Shown here: positions 44,762-54,169 of the stretch, piece after piece
Layout: every line of letters starts with the position of its first letter
Numbering within the stretch: the stretch's first letter is position 1
DNA from: Sneathiella limimaris
GTDB lineage: Bacteria; Pseudomonadota; Alphaproteobacteria; Sneathiellales; Sneathiellaceae
Length of the DNA stretch: 64,000 nt
Assembly (NCBI RefSeq): GCF_012932565.1
Contig: NZ_JABBYJ010000001.1
Location: 930,001 to 994,000, forward strand
Direction of reading: 5' to 3'
Notes under the pieces: model-generated
The model's database searches: none
What the model was told of the DNA's origin: nothing
Seen by the model: the letters and a program-made list of their open reading frames with translations, nothing else
Made by a program: the position numbers and the translations under genes

Positions 44762-45694
44762 ATGTCAAGCCCGCAAAAAACCCAGGTTATTGCAGATAAT
44801 CTGATCCAACCCTTTCAGATGGCCGAAGCCGGCGTTCGGGGGCGTGTTGTACGTCTCGGATCGGTGGTTGATGATATCCTGAACCGGCATGCCTACCCGG
44901 AAAGCGTTGCCCGTATGCTTGGGGAATGTCTGGTGCTGGCGTCCATGTTGGGCGGTGCCCTGAAATTTGATGGTATTTTCACAGTCCAAAGCAAGGGTGA
45001 TGGCCCGATCTCCATGCTGGCGGCTGACATGTCCACGCCTGGTGATCTTCGGGGCTATGCGGCGTTTGATCCAGAAAAACTGGAAGCCGCTGCTGACAAA
45101 CTGGCTCAGGCTGTCGTGCCGCGTCTTTTGGGGAAAGGCTATATCGCTTTTACAATTGACCCGCGAAAAGATCCGGAAAATCGGTATCAGGGGATTGTTG
45201 CCCTTGAAGGCGACAGCCTTGCGGAATGCATGGAAAATTATTTTGCCCGCTCGGAGCAGATTGAAACCCGCCTTAAAGTCTCTGTTGCAAAACAGGATGG
45301 GAGATGGCGGGCCGGTGGGCTGATGATCCAGCGTCTGCCTGAGGACAGCGGTCTGATGGTGCGTCAGGAAACCGCTGAGGAACATTGGCGCAATGCCGAA
45401 GCGCTGGCCTCAACCGTAACAGATGAAGAGCTGACCCACACCCGTCTTCGGGCCTCTGAACTCCTTTATCGGTTGTTCCATGAGGATGGTGTCTGGCTCT
45501 ATGACGTTGTCGAATTGCAGGATAAATGTAGCTGCAGCCGGGAGCGGGTCCTCAATACATTGATCTCTTTCTCGCCTGAGAATGTGGATGAGATGGCGGA
45601 TGATGGACAGATCCAGGTTGATTGTCAGTTCTGTAGCGCGCAATATGTGATCACGGTTGATCAGGTGAACGACGCCCGGCCAACCGCTTCATAA
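44762..45694 (+). CDS. hslO: Redox-regulated chaperone Hsp33
   Basis: A 310-residue cytosolic holdase activated by oxidation. The C-terminal zinc-binding cysteines are present as CSC (about residue 258) and CQFC (about residue 291). The substrate-binding body has the conserved GGALKFDGIFTVQSKGDGP segment. It is the third gene of the argDF operon. A weak GCCC-TAATTA-GGGC hairpin followed by TGATTTT lies right after its stop (45699-45719). Confidence 0.95.
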   Translation: MSSPQKTQVIADNLIQPFQMAEAGVRGRVVRLGSVVDDILNRHAYPESVARMLGECLVLASMLGGALKFDGIFTVQSKGDGPISMLAADMSTPGDLRGYAAFDPEKLEAAADKLAQAVVPRLLGKGYIAFTIDPRKDPENRYQGIVALEGDSLAECMENYFARSEQIETRLKVSVAKQDGRWRAGGLMIQRLPEDSGLMVRQETAEEHWRNAEALASTVTDEELTHTRLRASELLYRLFHEDGVWLYDVVELQDKCSCSRERVLNTLISFSPENVDEMADDGQIQVDCQFCSAQYVITVDQVNDARPTAS

Positions 45695-45754
45695 ATTTGC
45701 CCTAATTAGGGCTGATTTTACAGGCGAAACAGACGGCCTGACACGGGGGACTTG

Positions 45755-46348
45755 ATGACATTTCACAGACGACTTGCCGGTGCTTTATTGGGCATGGTTG
45801 CCTTGGCGCTCGCTGGATGTGCGGAAACGCCGAATGAACCAAACTATCCTGAAATCACCTTTCAGCATAAGCCGACCCTGAACCTGAATGTGGGTGAAAT
45901 TCGCTTTGTCAGTGAGTTTAAATCTCCGCTTCGTCCCCCCAATGTGGAACATGAACTACCGGTTGGTATCGAAAGGTCTGTTCGGCGCTGGGTTAATGAC
46001 CGGCTCAAGGCGGTTGGCGGAAGTGGTGCTTACGCTGTCTTTACCCTCAAAGATGCCAGTGTGGTTGAAACTCCTCTTGAAAAGAAATCGGGTATCAGCG
46101 GCTTCTTCACCAATGATCAGTCTGAGAAATATGATTTTCGGGTGGCTGGGGAATTGCAGATTGTCACTATCAATGGGGGCCGGGCACTGGCCATTGCTGA
46201 GGCAACCCAATCGACAACTGTTCCCGAAGATGCGACCTTGAATGAGCGGGATCAGGTGTTCTTTCAAAAGACCGAGTTGTTGATGCGGGAATTTGACGTT
46301 CAGCTGGAAAAGAACATCCAAGCCTTTCTGGGCGCATATCTAAAATAA
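45755..46348 (+). CDS. Hypothetical lipoprotein
   Basis: A 197-residue protein with a signal peptide ending in the lipobox LALAGC (Cys at about residue 22), so it is likely an outer- or inner-membrane lipoprotein. The mature part begins with an acidic, proline-rich stretch and is mixed alpha/beta; no family is recognised. The ATG at 45755 follows GGGGGA. It lies between hslO and the RND efflux genes but is separated from the latter by a terminator. Confidence 0.75.
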   Translation: MTFHRRLAGALLGMVALALAGCAETPNEPNYPEITFQHKPTLNLNVGEIRFVSEFKSPLRPPNVEHELPVGIERSVRRWVNDRLKAVGGSGAYAVFTLKDASVVETPLEKKSGISGFFTNDQSEKYDFRVAGELQIVTINGGRALAIAEATQSTTVPEDATLNERDQVFFQKTELLMREFDVQLEKNIQAFLGAYLK

Positions 46349-46374
46349 ATTGCCCTAAATGTGACGGAAAAGAG

Positions 46375-46408
46375 AGCGACCTGCGTATAACTACCGGGTC
46401 ACTTTTTT
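46375..46408 (+). terminator. Terminator after the lipoprotein gene
   Basis: AGCGACCTG and CGGGTCACT pair over nine positions with one mismatch and one G-U, with an 11-base loop and six T residues following. Confidence 0.6.
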
Positions 46409-46411
46409 GCG

Positions 46412-46450
46412 TTGTTGCTATCGATGGCGCACCATATTACGGTTCCGTAA
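46412..46450 (+). promoter_or_regulatory. Candidate promoter and operator of the RND efflux pair
   Basis: TTGTTG (46412-46417) and TATTAC (46435-46440) are 17 bases apart. A perfect 14-bp palindrome, TTACGG-TT-CCGTAA (46437-46450), overlaps the -10 and start region, a position suited to a repressor. The regulator is not identified. Confidence 0.4.
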
Positions 46451-46487
46451 CGGATCAGGATGATCAGCTGATAAGAGAGAAGGACGC

Positions 46488-47741
46488 ATGGGTCGATATT
46501 TTCGGATGTTCTGGAAAGCCTTGTTGCCAATTGCAATCCTTGCCCTTGGTGTGATCGGCTTTAGTGTTCTTGTGAAAACCAAGCCCGAGATTGCGACCAA
46601 GGAACCGGAGGAGCGGAGCTGGAATGTGGCTGTTCAGGCTCTAGAGCCTGCGCAAGTACAATCCAAAATTCGGGTTTATGGAACGGTTATTGCCGAGCGG
46701 GATGTGGATTTGCGATCCCTGGTCGGCGGTGAAGTTGTTTCTGTCTCTGAAAGGTTTAAGAACGGTGCCTTCGTGCAGGAAGGTGAGGTTCTGATCGAGG
46801 TCGATCCGTTCGATTATGAGCTGGCAGTTCAGGAGGCAAAAGCGAGCCTGCTGGAAGCTCGGGCGAGACTGTCCGAATTGGAAGCGAACCTGAAATCGGA
46901 CAGGGTGCTCTTTCAGCAGGATCAGGAACTGCTCGATATTGAAAAGAGAAACCTGACCCGCTCATTGGCCTTGAAAGACAGGGGCAATATATCTGATAAA
47001 GCTCTGGATGATGTGAAGGCCTCCTTGCAACGCCAGCGCCAGCAAGTGGAAACACGGAGTGCCGGTCTTGAGATTGAACAGGCCCGCATCAATCAGCAAA
47101 AAGCTGCAATTGAACGATTGGAACTCTCCCTCAAAAAAGCGGAACGGGATCGCTCGAATACCAGTTTGCTGGCCCCCTTCTCAGGATATCTGCAGGGGGT
47201 AAGCGTTGAGCTCGGTAAGAAAATTGATGCCAAGGATCAGGTTGCAACTCTGATCGATGCGCAAAATCTAGAGGTTCAATTTCAATTGTCCAATGACCAA
47301 TATGGCTCCCTCCTCTCCACGGGAGAGGCATTGCAAGGACGAAGCATTGACGTGATCTGGCAGGTAGGGCGTCAGAAACTCACTTTTACAGGGAAAATCA
47401 TGCGGTTTGGTTCGGAAATTCAGGCCGCAACCGGCGGTATCGAGATTTATGCTGAACTCGCACCTTCTCAAAATCTCAATCTGATCCGGTCCGGTGCCTT
47501 TGTTGAGGTTCATATGCAAGGCCCAAAATATGAAAAGGCAGTTCGTATTCCGGATTATGCGCTTTTCGATAAGGACAAGGTTTATCTGGTTGTTGACGGT
47601 CGCTTGCGTCCCGTTAAGGTTCAAATCCTTCAGGTTGAGGGTACGGATCTCATCGTTTCCGGTGAGTTTAGTCCCGATGATCAGCTACTGGTCACCCGTT
47701 TTGCAGAAGCCGGCCCCGGCATCAAGGTTGAGGTCCGCTGA
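46488..47741 (+). CDS. RND efflux periplasmic adaptor (membrane fusion protein)
   Basis: A 417-residue adaptor with an N-terminal membrane anchor (about residues 10-28), a lipoyl/barrel-sandwich segment (GTVIAERDVDLRSLVGGEVVS), a long alpha-helical hairpin (about 115-220) and the returning LLAPFSGYLQGVSVELGKKI. It links the inner-membrane pump encoded next to an outer-membrane channel not found here. Its stop overlaps the permease start by one base (TGATG). Confidence 0.92.
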   Translation: MGRYFRMFWKALLPIAILALGVIGFSVLVKTKPEIATKEPEERSWNVAVQALEPAQVQSKIRVYGTVIAERDVDLRSLVGGEVVSVSERFKNGAFVQEGEVLIEVDPFDYELAVQEAKASLLEARARLSELEANLKSDRVLFQQDQELLDIEKRNLTRSLALKDRGNISDKALDDVKASLQRQRQQVETRSAGLEIEQARINQQKAAIERLELSLKKAERDRSNTSLLAPFSGYLQGVSVELGKKIDAKDQVATLIDAQNLEVQFQLSNDQYGSLLSTGEALQGRSIDVIWQVGRQKLTFTGKIMRFGSEIQAATGGIEIYAELAPSQNLNLIRSGAFVEVHMQGPKYEKAVRIPDYALFDKDKVYLVVDGRLRPVKVQILQVEGTDLIVSGEFSPDDQLLVTRFAEAGPGIKVEVR

Positions 47742-50700
47742 TGGATTTACCGCGTCTCGTCTCCCTCTTTGCCCGGCACCGGAACGCCGCAAACCTTCTG
47801 ATGATGATCATGATTGTCGTGGGGGCGTTCTCTCTCGCCCGGTTAAACACCCAGTTCTTTCCGGATTTTGGAACAGAGGTAGTCACTGCCTCCATTGTTT
47901 GGCCAGGGGCAAGCGCAGAAGATGTGGATGCCAATATTACCACAGCAATTTTGCCGGAGGTCCGGTTCCTGAATGGCGTAAAAGAAGTCCGGTCTTTCTC
48001 TGTTGAGGGAAGCAGCACCGTTGTTGTGGAGTTTGAGCCCGGAACGGACATGCAGCGGGCCCTGTCTGATGTAGAGCAGGCCGTCGCCCAAATCACCACA
48101 TTCCCGGATACAATTGAGACCCCGATCACCAAGCGGATTGAGATTTTTGACCCCATTTCCCGGATTTCTGTCTCTGGTCCTTTCTCTGAGGCAACCCTCA
48201 AATCCATCGCAAAAACCGTTCGCGACGATCTGCTGGAGCGCGGGGTCGACAAGGTCACCCTTTTTGGGGCGCGGGATGAGGAATTATGGGTCGAGGTTTC
48301 GGAAGAACAGCTGCAGCGCTATGACCTGACATTGACTGAGGTGGCCCGGATTATCGCTGATAACTCGCGTGATGTGCCGCTTGGAACGCTTGGCGGAACC
48401 TATGAGCGTCAGCTCCGCTCGCTGGAGCAGAAAACAACAGCCAGCGAGCTTTCCAATCTGGAAGTCCGCGCCCTCGTCAATGGTCAAAAGGTTTACTTGA
48501 AGGATATCGCCAAGCTGCAGGATGGCTTTGATGAGCGGGGTAAAGTTGGGTTCAAGGACGGCAATCTTGGAATTGAGCTTTATGTACAGCGGTCCCAATC
48601 CACAGACGCGCTGGAGGCGGCGGAGATCGTCTCTACATATGTGGATCAGGAAAAACATCGCTGGCCGGAAGGATTGGAGATCCAGCAGTTTGATGTGCAG
48701 GCCAGCCTGATTGAGGATCGCATCCGTTTGCTTCTGACCAACGGGGGTAGTGGTCTGATCCTTGTTCTTGTGATTTTATTCCTGTTTTTGAACATTCGGG
48801 TTGCCATCTGGGTTGCGGCTGGGGTTCCCGTTGCGATTTTGGCCACAATGGGCGTGATGCTGTTCAGCGGTCAGTCCATCAACATGATCAGCTTGTTCGC
48901 AATTATTATGAGCCTTGGTATCATTGTGGATGATGCCATTGTGGTTGGTGAGCACAGCAGTCATTTGAGGAGCAAGGGCCTCTCCCCGCAAGAAGCCGCG
49001 GAAAAAGGCGCGCTGCGTATGTTGGCCCCGGTTATGGCGTCCAGCCTGACAACGATTGCGGCGTTTCTGCCGATTTTCATGATCCAGGATATTATCGGGC
49101 AAATCATCGTCGCCATTCCTTTTGTTGTTGTGGCTGTTTTGATCGCCAGCCTGATCGAGTGCTTTCTGGTTCTGCCGGGGCATATGCGCTTCGCCCTGAA
49201 ATCCAGAGGACAGGACAGCCGCTTTCGGCAGAAGTTCGATGCGTATTTTCATAATTTTCAAACCCATCTGTTCCGCCGTTGGGTTGAAGGCGCCATCTCT
49301 CATCGCTATGCAACGCTTGCAATAACGGTGGCCGTTCTGATTTTTGCTTTTGGATTGATCGCCGGGGGGCGTGTTGGCTTTACCTTCTTCCCCGCGCCGG
49401 AAGCAGATGTGGTCAATGCCAATGTGGTTTTCTCTCCGGGGGTTGAGCGGGAGCAAACAGCCGCCATGCTCGCGGAGTTGCAACGCTCCCTCGATCAGGT
49501 GGAGAAAGATCTGTCGCCGGATCAGAAACTGATTAAGTCGACCTTTGGCAAGCTTGGGGTGAGTGTCGGTGATCAGTTCTCAGCCGTCTCCGGGGATCAC
49601 CGTGCTGGTATGCAGGTGGAACTCATCTCCGCCGATCAGCGAACCGTCCGGACCAAGGAGTTTATTGAAGCCTGGAAAGCAGAGATCCGTCCCATGGCCG
49701 GTTTGATCCGGGTGGCCATCTCCGAAAGAATGGGCGGGCCGCCCGGCAAAGAGTTGGATGTTCGTCTGAAAGGGTCCGAGATTGAACGCCTGAAGGCCGC
49801 CGCAGAAGAGCTGAAAGTCATGCTTGGAAAGTTCCCGGGTGTCTCTGCGATTGAGGATGATCTACCGCTTGGTAAACAGGAGCTGATCCTGTCCATCACG
49901 CCAAAGGGTCGGGCGTTGGGATTTACCACCGATAATGTGTCCGATCAGGTCAGGGGCGCTTTTGAGGGTGTCATTGCCCGCAAATTTGCCCGCGGTGATG
50001 AAGAGGTTACGATCCGGGTTCAGTATCCCAGGGACTCTGTTTCAGCCTCCGCCCTGCAAGGCTTTTACCTACAGAACGCAGAAGGCAGAGAAGTTCCTTT
50101 AAGTGAGGTTGTCTCGTTCTCCACTGAGCAGGGCTTTGCCCGGATCAAGCGTGAAGATGGTGTGCGGGAAGTTTCCGTCACGGCTGAGATTGATGAAACG
50201 GTGACAAGTGCGGATGAAGTGCTTGGCCGCCTGCCCGCCGAAGGGCTTGAGCAATTGGCAATTTCTAACGGGCTGACTTATCGCTTTGCAGGCAAGGCGG
50301 AGGAGCAGGCGGACACCCTTGCAGACATGAAGCTTGGTGCAATGATCGGACTTGTGTCTATCTACCTGATCCTTGCCTGGGTTTTTGCCTCCTACACCCG
50401 GCCAATTGTGGTTATGTCCATCATTCCGTTCGGTATCGTGGGTGCCATAATGGGGCATTATCTGATGGGCTTTAACCTCACCATTCTGTCCCTGATCGCG
50501 CTATTGGGCTTGGCCGGAATTCTGGTCAATAACTCTATCATTCTGGTCAGTGTGGTGGATGAGCGCTTCGCAAATGGAGAAGGGATCCGCGAGGCAATTA
50601 TTGGCGGCACATGTGACCGCCTGCGGGCCGTGCTACTCACTTCTTTGACAACAATTGGTGGGCTATCACCGCTTTTGTTCGAAACCAGTCTTCAGGCCCA

Positions 50701-50848
50701 GTTCCTGATCCCGATGGCCATCACACTGGTCTTCGGTTTGATGGTCGCCACGTTCCTTGTGCTGTTTTTGGTGCCAGCACTTCTGATGGTCCAGGATGAT
50801 TTTGGCCGCGTGTTCCGGCGGGGTCAAAAATCTCTGACCCCGTCCTGA
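47741..50848 (+). CDS. RND efflux permease (AcrB/HAE1-like)
   Basis: A 1035-residue proton-driven pump with 12 membrane helices and two large periplasmic loops. The N-terminal FARHRNAANLLMMIMIVVGAF, the conserved transmembrane segment GIIVDDAIVVGEHSSHL with paired aspartates for proton relay, and a C-terminal GLAGILVNNSIILVSVVDER match the RND family. The size fits AcrB-like exporters; the substrate is unknown. Co-transcribed with the adaptor. Confidence 0.93.
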   Translation: MDLPRLVSLFARHRNAANLLMMIMIVVGAFSLARLNTQFFPDFGTEVVTASIVWPGASAEDVDANITTAILPEVRFLNGVKEVRSFSVEGSSTVVVEFEPGTDMQRALSDVEQAVAQITTFPDTIETPITKRIEIFDPISRISVSGPFSEATLKSIAKTVRDDLLERGVDKVTLFGARDEELWVEVSEEQLQRYDLTLTEVARIIADNSRDVPLGTLGGTYERQLRSLEQKTTASELSNLEVRALVNGQKVYLKDIAKLQDGFDERGKVGFKDGNLGIELYVQRSQSTDALEAAEIVSTYVDQEKHRWPEGLEIQQFDVQASLIEDRIRLLLTNGGSGLILVLVILFLFLNIRVAIWVAAGVPVAILATMGVMLFSGQSINMISLFAIIMSLGIIVDDAIVVGEHSSHLRSKGLSPQEAAEKGALRMLAPVMASSLTTIAAFLPIFMIQDIIGQIIVAIPFVVVAVLIASLIECFLVLPGHMRFALKSRGQDSRFRQKFDAYFHNFQTHLFRRWVEGAISHRYATLAITVAVLIFAFGLIAGGRVGFTFFPAPEADVVNANVVFSPGVEREQTAAMLAELQRSLDQVEKDLSPDQKLIKSTFGKLGVSVGDQFSAVSGDHRAGMQVELISADQRTVRTKEFIEAWKAEIRPMAGLIRVAISERMGGPPGKELDVRLKGSEIERLKAAAEELKVMLGKFPGVSAIEDDLPLGKQELILSITPKGRALGFTTDNVSDQVRGAFEGVIARKFARGDEEVTIRVQYPRDSVSASALQGFYLQNAEGREVPLSEVVSFSTEQGFARIKREDGVREVSVTAEIDETVTSADEVLGRLPAEGLEQLAISNGLTYRFAGKAEEQADTLADMKLGAMIGLVSIYLILAWVFASYTRPIVVMSIIPFGIVGAIMGHYLMGFNLTILSLIALLGLAGILVNNSIILVSVVDERFANGEGIREAIIGGTCDRLRAVLLTSLTTIGGLSPLLFETSLQAQFLIPMAITLVFGLMVATFLVLFLVPALLMVQDDFGRVFRRGQKSLTPS

Positions 50849-50862
50849 CGTTTGATCGGAAA

Positions 50863-51441
50863 CTAACGGCCGAGGAAGGCCAGCAGTTCTTTTCGGGTAA
50901 TGTCTGATTTTCGGAACATTCCAAGCATGCTGCTGGTGATCATAGTCACGCCGTCTTTATGCACACCGCGGGTGGTCATGCATTGATGGGCACTTTCGAT
51001 GATCACGGCAACACCTTTGGGCTGCAATGCCTTGTCGATGGTATCCGCGATCTGTTGGGTTAGTTTTTCCTGGATCTGCAGGCGTTTTGCAAAGGCTTCC
51101 ACGACACGTGCCAATTTCGATATTCCAACCACCCGGTTATCCGGCATATAGGCAACATGGGCGACACCGATGATGGGTACCATGTGGTGTTCGCAATAGC
51201 TTTCAAGACGGATGTCTTTGAGGATGATCATCTCATCATAGCCTTCGACTTCCTCAAAAGTCCGCTCCAGATATTCTTCCGGATTTTCTTCATAACCAGC
51301 AAAGAACTCGAGATAGGAACGGGCGACGCGATCTGGTGTTCCCAGCAGGCCTTCACGTGAGGGGTCGTCGCCGGCCCAGCGGATCAAAGTCCGGACAGCT
51401 TCCTCGGCTTGCTCCTTGGTCGGTTTAGTATTTTCAGTCAT
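50863..51441 (-). CDS. folE: GTP cyclohydrolase I
   Basis: A 192-residue enzyme that makes dihydroneopterin triphosphate for folate (and queuosine precursors). [19 protein letters not shown] provides the zinc Cys and His, and [13 protein letters not shown] the second cysteine. Normal length. It follows apaG by 43 bases on the same strand. Confidence 0.96.
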   Translation of the reverse strand: MTENTKPTKEQAEEAVRTLIRWAGDDPSREGLLGTPDRVARSYLEFFAGYEENPEEYLERTFEEVEGYDEMIILKDIRLESYCEHHMVPIIGVAHVAYMPDNRVVGISKLARVVEAFAKRLQIQEKLTQQIADTIDKALQPKGVAVIIESAHQCMTTRGVHKDGVTMITSSMLGMFRKSDITRKELLAFLGR

Positions 51442-51484
51442 GGGAAATCCTGATCTTCATGGGGCTAGATGATAATTAATCGGG

Positions 51485-51892
51485 TTAGTTTAATGGCGCA
51501 CCTTCGTGCGGACTGTCCAGAGAAAACGCCGGAATCTCAGCAATTATCCACCCGCCGGTTTCCAGCTCCAAATCGTAGGAGCCAACCATGATCCCTGACG
51601 GGGTGGAAAGAGGTGTTCCGCTTGTATATTCAAAGGATCTGCCCGGCTCAAGGCGCGGTTGCTCTCCAACGACACCTTCGCCGCGCACGGTCTCTGTGTG
51701 ACCGTTGGCGTCGGTTATTTGCCAGCTACGTTGCCGGAGTGTCATTGTTTGATCTGAATGATTGATGATCCGGATATGATAGGACCAGATATAGAGGCTG
51801 TTTTCCGGCTCGGAACGATTGGCCAAAAAGGTGGGGACCACGTTGATCTCCACGCCCTTTGTCGTTTTTTTATAGGCATTGTCCCAATTCAT
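51485..51892 (-). CDS. apaG: ApaG protein
   Basis: A 135-residue protein with the ApaG/FBXO3 immunoglobulin-like fold: YIWSYHIRIINHSDQTMTLRQRSWQITDANG (given in parts) and FEYTSGTPLSTPSGIMVGSYDL are characteristic. The biochemical role is uncertain; older work links it to Co2+ resistance. apaG is often close to metZ in Alphaproteobacteria, as here with one gene between. Confidence 0.93.
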   Translation of the reverse strand: MNWDNAYKKTTKGVEINVVPTFLANRSEPENSLYIWSYHIRIINHSDQTMTLRQRSWQITDANGHTETVRGEGVVGEQPRLEPGRSFEYTSGTPLSTPSGIMVGSYDLELETGGWIIAEIPAFSLDSPHEGAPLN

Positions 51893-52003
51893 TCTGCCCG
51901 GCCCTGTCGTCCTCTTAAACGATCCTCTGCCGACAAAGACTAGAGGCTAATGCCTATCGGCTCAACTCTTACTTATACGTAGGACGGGCCAATTGGATCT
52001 GAA

Positions 52004-52819
52004 TTAGTATTTAAAGATCTCTACCCGCCGATTGACCTTGTTCTCTTCGATCAGGTTGGCTTTCTGATAAGACGGGCGCAACCGCTCTTTACCCCAGACC
52101 TGAAAGCGCAGTTTATTCTTGGGGACGCCAAATCTGACTAAGGTCTTACCAGCCGCCTTTGCTCGCCGCTCCGACAAGGCGTAGTTATAGGCATAGCTGC
52201 CTGTTTTGTCGGTATGTCCTTGGATCAACAGGTAATTTCCTGGATCAGCTTTCCAATCCCGGGCAATTCGTTTCAAAATGGATTTAGCTTGTGGCTCCAG
52301 TTTTGCACTGTCAAAGCGGAACTGGATCTGCCAATTTTCAGGCAGGGTTTTTTCCAGCCCAGTTTTGCAGGCCTTGATGTGATCATGCTGCCAGTTCTCT
52401 TCTTTTTGCTCTACCCAGCAATCGTAATATCGCTGTGCCCGGGCTGATTGCAATGGGTTTGAATGTCGTCCATCCGTATTCAGCCAGGCGATCAGGTCAG
52501 CTCTTTTATGATGAAGTTCCGTGTTTGCATCCTCTGACAGGCGCCAGTTATCTGGATCTTCCGGCAGGGGTTGCTGACCCTTGGCGGCAGCCAGACCCTT
52601 GAGGGCAATATGCTGCTGGTCCGGCCAGTCATACTGGCGGATTTCGGATGCTGAAAACTGCCGGTACTCTTTGGCCAGGGAAGCAGAAAAAGCACCATTG
52701 GTTAGTTTCGCTGATTGTAATTCTTCATATTTGCCTGTGTCGCAGGCACTGAGGGCAAGCCCGGTCAGCAGAAGAGCCAAAGGGGCCACATAGGCTCGGT
52801 TATAGAATGATTGAGGCAT
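52004..52819 (-). CDS. OmpA-family lipoprotein
   Basis: A 271-residue envelope protein. The N-terminus is a lipoprotein signal ending in LALSAC. The C-terminal OmpA-like peptidoglycan-binding domain (about residues 160-271) has FRFDSAKLEPQAKSILKRIA and IQGHTDKTGSYAYNYALSERRA. The middle 130 residues are not recognised. The ATG at 52819 has AGGAG six bases upstream; an ATG two codons earlier touches the AGGAG and cannot use it. Both AGGAG and the start codon lie inside the hairpin at 52813-52853. Confidence 0.88.
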   Translation of the reverse strand: MPQSFYNRAYVAPLALLLTGLALSACDTGKYEELQSAKLTNGAFSASLAKEYRQFSASEIRQYDWPDQQHIALKGLAAAKGQQPLPEDPDNWRLSEDANTELHHKRADLIAWLNTDGRHSNPLQSARAQRYYDCWVEQKEENWQHDHIKACKTGLEKTLPENWQIQFRFDSAKLEPQAKSILKRIARDWKADPGNYLLIQGHTDKTGSYAYNYALSERRAKAAGKTLVRFGVPKNKLRFQVWGKERLRPSYQKANLIEENKVNRRVEIFKY

Positions 52820-52853
52820 GAACATCTCCTTGATTTAGGAGTGATCATGCCTC
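52813..52853 (-). promoter_or_regulatory. Hairpin covering ribosome-binding site and start codon of the OmpA-like gene
   Basis: In the transcript GAGGCATGA (52853-52845) pairs with TCATGCCTC (52821-52813), which includes the AUG. Inside, CTCCT (52841-52837) pairs with the ribosome-binding AGGAG (52830-52826) around the loop AAATCA. The whole initiation region would be double-stranded. There is no T run, so it is not an intrinsic terminator. A translational switch is inference. Confidence 0.6.
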
Positions 52854-52922
52854 TTGAATCCGGCAGCCATGGGGCCGCTTCCTGATCAGTTGAAGGCTCT
52901 TTTGTGGCAGAAATCTGCCAGT

Positions 52923-54119
52923 CTATTCCAAGGCCTCACCCAGATCCGCGATCAAATCATCGACATTTTCAAGGCCGACAGACAGACGAACCAAGCTATT
53001 GGTAATACCCAGTTCTGCTTTCAGGTCATCACTGACGCTGGAATGGGTAGTTGTCGTTGGATGGGTGATCAGGCTTTTAGCATCGCCAAGATTATTACTG
53101 ATATCCACCAAGGATAATTTGTTCAGGAAGGCGAATGTCTCTTCCTGCGAGCCTGCCAGTTCAAAACTTACCAGCGTGCTGCCGCGGCGCATTTGCTTCT
53201 TGGCAAGTTCTGCTTGTGGATGGTCATCCCGACCGGGATGGATCACCCGTTTGACTTTGCTGCTTTGGGACAGGAACTCCGCAATCTTTTCTGCGTTATC
53301 CGTTTGCTTTTCAACCCGAAGCTCCAATGTCTCCAGACCCTTCACCAGGTTCCAGGCGTTAAACGGGCTGAGGGCAGGGCCTGTATGCTTGGCATAAGGA
53401 AACAGGTAGTCTTCAACAAACTCTTCCGATCCAAGGACGATCCCGCCAAGGCAACGACCCTGACCATCGATATGCTTGGTCGCGGAATAGACCACCACAT
53501 CAGCACCCAGCTCCAGTGGTTTCTGGTAGATGGCCGTGGCAAATACGTTGTCTACAATTACCCGGGCGCCAACCTTGTGAGCCAGCTCGGATACTGCAGC
53601 GATATCCACAATTTCCAGCGTTGGGTTTGACGGTGTTTCCAGAAAGACTGCAGATGTGGGTTTGGAGAGGGCCGTTTTCCACTGATCCAGATCCGTTCCA
53701 TTGACCAGTGTCACCTCGACACCAAAGCGGGGCAAGACTTCCTCAATAATATAAAGGCAGGATCCAAACAGGGCCTTTGGTGCTACAACATGATCGCCCG
53801 CTTTGACAAAACTCATCAGGGCAGAATTAACAGCGGCCATCCCGCTCGCCGTTGCCATGGCTGCTTCCGCACCTTCCAGCAGACGCATTCTGTCTTCAAA
53901 GACACTGATCGTTGGGTTGGCATAACGGGAATAGATATAGCCCTCGTTTTCGCCTTTAAAACGGCCAGCGGCTTCCTCGGCACTGTCATAGACAAAGCCG
54001 GAATTCATGAAAATTGCTTCGGATGTTTCTTTGAATTGGGAGCGTCTTAATCCGCCCCGGACAAGCTGGGTTGCAGTCCTGTTGTCTTGTCCTGCTGCTT
54101 TCTTGTCTAATTTAACCAT
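52923..54119 (-). CDS. metZ: O-succinylhomoserine sulfhydrylase
   Basis: A 398-residue PLP enzyme of the Cys/Met metabolism family that makes homocysteine directly from O-succinylhomoserine (or O-acetylhomoserine) and sulfide. SATKHIDGQGRCLGG holds the PLP lysine; RYANPTISVFEDRM and ITHPTTTTHSSV are typical. A SAM-II riboswitch in its leader supports the methionine role over cystathionine gamma-lyase. A short hairpin (TGGCAGA/TCTGCCA, 52905-52920) follows its stop without a T tract. Confidence 0.94.
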   Translation of the reverse strand: MVKLDKKAAGQDNRTATQLVRGGLRRSQFKETSEAIFMNSGFVYDSAEEAAGRFKGENEGYIYSRYANPTISVFEDRMRLLEGAEAAMATASGMAAVNSALMSFVKAGDHVVAPKALFGSCLYIIEEVLPRFGVEVTLVNGTDLDQWKTALSKPTSAVFLETPSNPTLEIVDIAAVSELAHKVGARVIVDNVFATAIYQKPLELGADVVVYSATKHIDGQGRCLGGIVLGSEEFVEDYLFPYAKHTGPALSPFNAWNLVKGLETLELRVEKQTDNAEKIAEFLSQSSKVKRVIHPGRDDHPQAELAKKQMRRGSTLVSFELAGSQEETFAFLNKLSLVDISNNLGDAKSLITHPTTTTHSSVSDDLKAELGITNSLVRLSVGLENVDDLIADLGEALE

Positions 54120-54123
54120 TTCT

Positions 54124-54169
54124 AACCTCGAGGTTGTAGGACCCCGACCTCAGTCAGGGTTCTCTCGAG
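54124..54169 (-). promoter_or_regulatory. Candidate expression platform of the SAM-II riboswitch
   Basis: Between the aptamer and the metZ start, two CTCGAG copies (54169-54164 and 54132-54127) can pair and enclose the hairpin CCCTGAC/GTCGGGG (54159-54153 with 54148-54142). The second CTCGAG overlaps the metZ ribosome-binding GAGG (54129-54126) and is the centre of a perfect 12-bp palindrome, AACCTCGAGGTT (54124-54135). The folded form would hide the ribosome-binding site. The structure is read by eye. Confidence 0.55.

Noticed and set aside
48776-49483. A 235-codon open frame antisense to the RND permease
   Set aside because: Low-complexity translation (Asn, His, Gln and Arg rich) typical of the complement of a membrane protein gene.
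52905-52920. TGGCAGA-AA-TCTGCCA hairpin as a metZ terminator
   Set aside because: The loop is only two bases and no T tract follows on either strand, so it is not listed as a terminator.
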